Origin: Bacteroidota bacterium
GTDB lineage: Bacteria > Bacteroidota > Ignavibacteria > Palsa-1295
DNA length: 35,899 nucleotides
Direction: 5' to 3'
NCBI GenBank assembly: GCA_030706385.1
Contig: JAUZOQ010000027.1
Span: 1 to 35,899 of the forward strand
Shown in pieces: positions 32,864-35,899 of the stretch (the stretch's first letter is position 1; every line of letters starts with the position of its first letter). The notes under the pieces are model-generated. The model was not told where the DNA came from. It saw only the letters and a program-made list of their open reading frames with translations, and searched no databases. Position numbers and translations under genes: made by a program.

Positions 32864-33012
32864 GAAACATCCTTTATATAAGTGGTGCGATCGGGTACTG
32901 AAACAAAACAATGCGAAAAAAGTTGTGCATATGAACGGATAGAAGAGAATTGGGCTTTTGACGAAAGTCAAAATTTTCATTTGTCGGCTGCATTCCTGAA
33001 AGAAATTGCCAA

Positions 33013-35563
<2,551 letters not shown>

Positions 35564-35780
35564 AACAGGATGGATGAAATCGGATTCATACTGGTATACA
35601 GGGTGTAACGTTTTATGATCTTTGAAGTATATTATATTAAGATGTCATACGCCTTGTGGATAAGACGTTCATACTTCTAGGAAGGTTTGGCACACAACTT
35701 GCTAACAGTATTGAACAATATCGAGATAAGGGGTTAAAACATCAACCACCAATAACATGCAAGCCAGGGAGGCGGGCAAT
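35564..35780 (+). other. Non-coding spacer before the TPR gene
   Basis: I find no gene here. It contains the AT-rich run TATATTATATTAAG (35630-35643), a 5-bp inverted repeat TATTG-AA-CAATA (35710-35721), and the ribosome-binding site AGGGAGG (35766-35772). A promoter for the TPR gene is expected here but no clear one can be assigned. Confidence 0.5.
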
Positions 35781-35899
35781 ATGAAGACGACAAAAGTAGA
35801 ACAACAGGGAACACCGCAGGAACGGGCGCAGGAATTTCTGCAGAAAGCGTATCGCTTGCAGATGTCCGGCCACGTTCAGGAAGCGATCGAGAATTACAA
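35781..35899 (+). CDS. TPR-repeat protein, N-terminal fragment (cut by window edge)
   Basis: Only 39 complete codons are visible. After a short polar N-terminus (MKTTKVEQQG) comes AQEFLQKAYRLQMSGHVQEAIENY, here split over one repeat, in which the A-Y-R-L...G...A-I-E-N-Y pattern fits the first helix pair of a tetratricopeptide repeat, a protein-protein interaction module. ATG 35781 has AGGGAGG eight bases upstream, one of the clearest Shine-Dalgarno sites in the window; an in-frame ATG at 35757 would lie upstream of that site. The remaining domains are unseen, so no function can be given. Confidence 0.75.
   Translation, partial: MKTTKVEQQGTPQERAQEFLQKAYRLQMSGHVQEAIENY

Overview
The window reads as chromosomal DNA of a Gram-negative member of the FCB group (Bacteroidota, Chlorobiota, Ignavibacteria or Kapabacteria-like). 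The signs are a type IX secretion (T9SS) sorting tail on a subtilisin-like protease, outer-membrane beta-barrel and lipoprotein genes, weak or absent Shine-Dalgarno sites at many starts, and matches to the Bacteroidota -7 promoter element TAnnTTTG in front of several genes. Base composition is roughly balanced. I see no rRNA, tRNA, CRISPR array, insertion sequence or prophage. The placement at group level is inference; I cannot name a species.

Layout. (1) 1-2409, minus: mutS, cut by the left edge. (2) 2595-5624, plus: hutI, a small membrane-anchored unknown and rodA, closely packed. (3) 5819-6922: a lipoprotein of the TIGR03118 family, closed by a strong terminator. (4) 7255-21138: a 14-kb complex I operon, nuoABCD-H-[71-aa ORF]-IJKL-[S8 protease with T9SS tail]-MN, followed by a rhodanese gene. 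nuoE, nuoF and nuoG are absent. (5) 21135-23037: a DoxX-type gene (minus) divergent from an ECF sigma / membrane anti-sigma pair (plus). (6) 23038-24989, minus: an alpha/beta hydrolase and hppD, separated by a terminator. (7) 25038-29957, plus: a dacB-like D,D-carboxypeptidase, a GNAT acetyltransferase, and two M16 genes, one with an intact zinc site and one without. (8) 29980-32863, minus: a compact three-gene set of a secreted tandem-DUF1259 protein, an outer-membrane barrel and a ChrA-type CHR transporter. (9) 33081-35563, plus: pyrG and a SpoU/TrmH RNA methyltransferase, overlapping by 4 nt. (10) From 35781: the start of a TPR protein, cut by the right edge.

How the genes fit together. 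The nuo block encodes the quinone-binding connecting part and proton-pumping membrane arm of an 11-subunit complex I, so this locus alone does not specify an NADH-oxidising module. The two extra genes inside it, a small two-helix membrane protein sharing the nuoH/nuoI junctions and an exported protease whose start codon overlaps the nuoL stop, are the most unusual features. HutI and HppD point to amino-acid (His, Tyr) catabolism. HppD needs oxygen, so at least microaerobic life is likely. RodA and the PBP4-like enzyme serve cell-wall growth and remodelling. The sigma/anti-sigma pair is a self-contained envelope-signalling cassette. The DUF1259-barrel-ChrA set spans from inner to outer membrane and looks like an undescribed export or resistance unit, although that function is inferred only from co-location.
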